A program made the position numbers and the translations under genes. Below are positions 61,480-64,000 of a DNA stretch of 64,000 nucleotides, in pieces. The notes under the pieces are model-generated. The model was not told the DNA's origin. It was given only the letters and a program-made list of their open reading frames with translations, and made no database searches. This DNA is from Deltaproteobacteria bacterium IMCC39524 (GTDB lineage: Bacteria > Desulfobacterota > Desulfuromonadia > Desulfuromonadales > BM103). Location of the stretch: assembly GCA_029667085.1 (NCBI GenBank), contig JARUHJ010000003.1:248001-312000 (forward strand), written 5' to 3'. The first letter of the stretch is position 1. Each line of letters opens with the position of its first letter.

Positions 61480-62508
61480 TTAAGCCTCTTTCCGCTGCGC
61501 TGCACTTCGTCTCTTCAAAAACACGCCGACCAGGCTACAAACGATCAGGGTCATCGCGCCGCCGAGGAGACCGGAAAGGCTGGTACCCATTCTCTCGGTA
61601 GCAGCAGAGCGAGCCTCTCCTTCTTCAGTAGGGATCGCATAATCAGGGAGGAGGGCTGTCTCTTCCTGAATTTTGGCGAGCCGCTGGTGTTCTCTGTGTT
61701 CTGCCTCTGGTAACTCGGGAGTTCCGGTGACTTTGGCAATCGACCATTCCAGTCCATCCGGGTTCTCGGAAACAAACCACGATAGCACCCCGCCGATCAG
61801 CAGGGTCGCAACCAGAAAGGTCGCCAGCAGCGATTTTATCGGTAAGTCACCAAGGGGTTTCTGCTGCAAGGTACTCTCCAGGATCTCCGGGCGAGCCTGG
61901 TAAATGAAGGAGACAACCAGCGCAGTGACCACCCCTTCGACCACGCCGATACCCAGGTGGATCGGTTGCATAAGCAGGAGGAAGGTATCAAAGGGCAACG
62001 CGGCGACGCCGGAAAGCACGGTTTGCAAGACCACCCCCAGGGAGCCGAACTGAAGGGCCACAACCGCGGCGAGAATTGATGCGGCGACCATCCGGGATTG
62101 ACGTGGATCACGACCGACCAGCTTCTTGTAGATTAAGGGGTAAGCAATGAAAGCGGGGAAGACCCCGAGATTGAAGATGTTGCAGCCGAGCGCAAGCAAT
62201 CCGCCATCGGCGAAAAAGAGCGCCTGAATCATCAGCACCGAAGCGATGGTCAGGTATGCGGCAGAGGGACCGAGCAAGATGGCCAGCAGGAGACCGCCGC
62301 CGAGATGGCCACTTGATCCGGTTGCCGGGATGGTGAAATTGATCATCTGCGCAGCGAAAACGAAGGCCCCAAGCACACCCATAAGCGGCACCTTGCGATC
62401 ATCAAGGTCCTTGCGTACGCGGGCCGAGCAGTAAGCGATGGTTCCGGCGGCGGCCGCCCAGAACGCACCTCCTACGGCAGGGGATACGAGTGCATCTGCC
62501 ATGTGCAT
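61480..62508 (-). CDS. Nickel/cobalt ECF importer substrate subunit with fused PDGLE part (NikMN/CbiMN type)
   Basis: 342 residues. The start MHMADALVSPAVGG is firm because the second-residue His ligates the metal in this family. Conserved 'AAQMINFTIPATGSSGHLGGGLLLAILLGPSAA' region with the metal-loop His, then a C-terminal extension after ~225 containing 'VSENPDGLEWSIAK' (the PDGLE/CbiN-NikN-like signature) and a final helix. Usually annotated as cobalt; the upstream NikR-type palindrome argues for nickel. Followed by CbiQ and CbiO. Confidence 0.9.
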   Translation of the reverse strand: MHMADALVSPAVGGAFWAAAAGTIAYCSARVRKDLDDRKVPLMGVLGAFVFAAQMINFTIPATGSSGHLGGGLLLAILLGPSAAYLTIASVLMIQALFFADGGLLALGCNIFNLGVFPAFIAYPLIYKKLVGRDPRQSRMVAASILAAVVALQFGSLGVVLQTVLSGVAALPFDTFLLLMQPIHLGIGVVEGVVTALVVSFIYQARPEILESTLQQKPLGDLPIKSLLATFLVATLLIGGVLSWFVSENPDGLEWSIAKVTGTPELPEAEHREHQRLAKIQEETALLPDYAIPTEEGEARSAATERMGTSLSGLLGGAMTLIVCSLVGVFLKRRSAAQRKEA

Positions 62509-62621
62509 CGTTGATCTTCCTTTGTCACGCTGTGCTCAATTAAAGCTCACTCGTCAACAGGGTAACGTGAAATCCTGCAGAAAGGCGGGACAGTTGTGCA
62601 GTTAATAGGATCAGAGTCATC

Positions 62622-62650
62622 ATTTTATTGTCCGAAAGGGGTTCGGTCAA
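62622..62650 (-). promoter_or_regulatory. Promoter of the nickel/cobalt importer operon
   Basis: On the minus strand TTGACC (62650-62645) and TAAAAT (62627-62622) with exactly 17 bases between, ~114 bases upstream of the first gene. Very good sigma70 match. Confidence 0.8.
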
Positions 62651-62657
62651 GAGGAAA

Positions 62658-62684
62658 GTGTTACGAATTGTCAAATCGTAACAC
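62658..62684. promoter_or_regulatory. Predicted NikR operator
   Basis: GTGTTACGA-N9-TCGTAACAC, a perfect 9-bp inverted repeat; written as GTGTTAC-N13-GTAACAC it equals the NikR site I recall for deltaproteobacteria. It ends seven bases upstream of the -35 of the importer promoter. No cobalamin riboswitch is visible in the leader. Confidence 0.75.
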
Positions 62685-62696
62685 CGAAAACGCCAG

Positions 62697-63233
62697 TCAG
62701 GGTTTTTGTCTGTCGATAAATTGCAGTGGCGTTTTACAGGCTTTGCAGAGGGCTTGATAGCTGAGACCGATCTTGTTGTGCATGATGCTGGTCAGGCGGT
62801 GCTTTCGACAGCTGCAAGCGTAGAGAAAGGGTCTTTGTACGATTCGGGCTGGCGTGGTCCGGTAGCTGTGGCAGCGTTTTGCCTCAAGACCGAAACAGTT
62901 GCGCATAATCGCCTGCCACTCTGTGCCGTGCGGCCTTGGCTTTAGTCGTTTTTTTTGCGCCTGCCAGTTGGCGACCAGGTGGGCGACTTCATGGGGTATG
63001 GTCTGAGCCAGATAATCATCCAGATTTTCACCGAGGAGTTTCAGGTTGATGCGCAGACGGGTCGACCCCGTCCTTTCAACGATAGCCTGGCCAGCACAAC
63101 GGCCGCGCAGGGAAAAATCTATCGAGGCTTCCGGTAGTTTGATCGCATAAAAATCCCGCGCTCGCCTTTCGGCGCGGCGGACTGCTGCAAAAGCTTTTTC
63201 CTGAAGCTCTGCTCTGCAATGGTTATCGTGCAT
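62697..63233 (-). CDS. SprT-like zinc metalloprotease-fold protein
   Basis: 178 residues. HEVAH zinc motif ('IPHEVAHLVANWQAQ'), 'HGTEWQAIMRNCFG' third-ligand region, and a C-terminal zinc ribbon 'YACSCRKHRLT...CKACKTP'. Matches SprT/SprT-like (bacterial relatives of the DNA-protein crosslink protease Spartan). Function in bacteria unsettled. No strong ribosome site. Confidence 0.9.
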   Translation of the reverse strand: MHDNHCRAELQEKAFAAVRRAERRARDFYAIKLPEASIDFSLRGRCAGQAIVERTGSTRLRINLKLLGENLDDYLAQTIPHEVAHLVANWQAQKKRLKPRPHGTEWQAIMRNCFGLEAKRCHSYRTTPARIVQRPFLYACSCRKHRLTSIMHNKIGLSYQALCKACKTPLQFIDRQKP

Positions 63234-63315
63234 GCTAACAACTTAATCGTAAGGGAAAGAGTGTGCGGGCATGATACAGAGGGTCTTTCTTTAAGACAAG
63301 CACTTGAGTTGTGAG

Positions 63316-64000
63316 TCAGGTTTGTTCGCTGCGCAGGGCCTTGATCAGCGCCCTGGCCGGTTGATAGCCGGAATGGATGAGCAGTGCCTTCTCGCAGTCG
63401 GCCAGGGCCAGCTCAAATTGCTGCATATCGTAATGGGTCTGGGCCCGACCGAAGTAGCTGTCGGGACGATTCGGATTGATAATCAGTGCCTGGTCGAAGT
63501 CTTTCAGTGCTTTTTCGTATTTTTTCATAACACGGTAGCAGAGACCACGATTCGCATAGCCCCGGTCACTTTCGGGGTCGTAGCTGATTGCACTAAAAAA
63601 GTCCTTGAGCGCGCGCTGATGACTACCCATAGCAAAGTAGGCCATGCCCCTGTGGTTGTAAACCAAGCCGCGCATTTTGCGTTCCAGTTGCATGCCGAGG
63701 AGTTGACCGTACAGCGCGATTGCGTTTTCGAGGTCATGATTGCTGTGGGCTTTCAAGGCGCGCAGCATGGTTTTTTCCAGGTGGCTGGCCATGCTTGACG
63801 GGATCGGCCCAATGCGAGCCGGTGGTTCTGTTGTCGTGGGATGAGATATGGCTATCAACTCCTGTTCCAGAGCTTCCTTCTCGACGCTGGCACGGCGTTT
63901 TCGACCATGCTGGCGGATCTCTTTCTGGTAGTCCCGAATCTCCTGAAAGATCAGGTCGGAAAGGGTCAGGGTGGCATTCAACGAGGCCAACTTGCGGCGA
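63316..64000 (-). CDS. Tetratricopeptide-repeat protein (5' end outside window)
   Basis: At least 228 residues; the frame is open to the window edge, so the N-terminus is missing or uncertain (the only in-window start is a TTG at 63990 with no site). A basic, Glu-rich N-terminal part is followed by at least three TPRs ('LVYNHRGMAYFAMGSHQRALKDFFSAISYDPESDRGYANRG' pattern with the canonical W/L-G-Y-A-F-A-P spacing). Likely scaffold for protein interactions. Partner not known. Confidence 0.85.
   Translation of the reverse strand, partial: RRKLASLNATLTLSDLIFQEIRDYQKEIRQHGRKRRASVEKEALEQELIAISHPTTTEPPARIGPIPSSMASHLEKTMLRALKAHSNHDLENAIALYGQLLGMQLERKMRGLVYNHRGMAYFAMGSHQRALKDFFSAISYDPESDRGYANRGLCYRVMKKYEKALKDFDQALIINPNRPDSYFGRAQTHYDMQQFELALADCEKALLIHSGYQPARALIKALRSEQT

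Noticed and set aside
62509-62696. Cobalamin riboswitch upstream of the CbiM-like gene
   Set aside because: The leader is short and lacks the B12-box; a NikR-type palindrome is found instead.

Overview
The window looks like a chromosomal segment of a Desulfuromonadales-type deltaproteobacterium (Geobacter/Desulfuromonas/Pelobacter relatives). This is inferred from gene content: a small protein of what I recognise as the GSU3473 type, many lipoproteins, an Rrf2 regulator, a LarE homologue, succinyl-CoA ligase, an ECF-type Ni/Co importer, and orthodox Gram-negative envelope genes (TolC/RND, AsmA, LPS-type kinase). No phage, integrase, transposase or CRISPR array was seen.

Layout. 0-1.2 kb: two related small lipoproteins (the first cut by the window edge). 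1.2-5.7 kb: phosphate operon pstS-pstC-pstA-pstB-phoU (minus strand) behind a PhoB-type direct-repeat box. 6.0-7.4 kb: beta-CASP RNA nuclease. 7.5-12.3 kb: an AT-rich accessory stretch with a GSU3473-like protein, a CheY-like regulator plus PilZ-like protein, and a run of five tiny plus-strand genes, punctuated by a repeated structured intergenic element (three clear copies, a fourth diverged copy at 17.4 kb). 12.5-17.3 kb: a complete branched-chain-amino-acid-type ABC importer. 18.3-22.6 kb: a second phosphate locus, Na/Pi symporter-phoB-phoR, with its own PhoB-type box, divergent from a third copy of the lipoprotein family. 23.6-29.3 kb: a BMP-type nucleoside ABC importer with xanthine phosphoribosyltransferase. 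29.4-35.9 kb: TetR-TolC-adaptor-RND efflux operon with twin operators. 36-41 kb: tadA, tRNA-Ser(CGA), and divergent glpK / glpR-glpD around a GlpR-type operator. 41-54 kb: AsmA-like protein, an ANTAR regulator behind a leader terminator, a double-rubredoxin flavoprotein, macrodomain, CBS protein, LPS-type kinase, beta-helix protein, tRNA-fMet and mnmH. 53-57.4 kb: small enzymes, tag, a nuclease, larE, Rrf2 regulator and a flavin-reductase-like protein. 57.6-59.6 kb: sucCD. 59.8-62.7 kb: NikM/CbiM-CbiQ-CbiO metal importer with a NikR-type operator. Then a SprT-like protein and a TPR protein running off the window.

Main points of interest: the repeated two-hairpin element flanking the small-gene island; PhoB-box logic tying together two phosphate uptake systems and adjacent lipoproteins; a NikR-like palindrome that argues the 'cobalt' importer carries nickel; twin operators framing the efflux promoter; an intrinsic terminator in front of an ANTAR antiterminator gene; and a chain of three hairpins between the rrf2-type gene and larE. 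All function calls come from reading sequence and recalled family knowledge; no searches were run.
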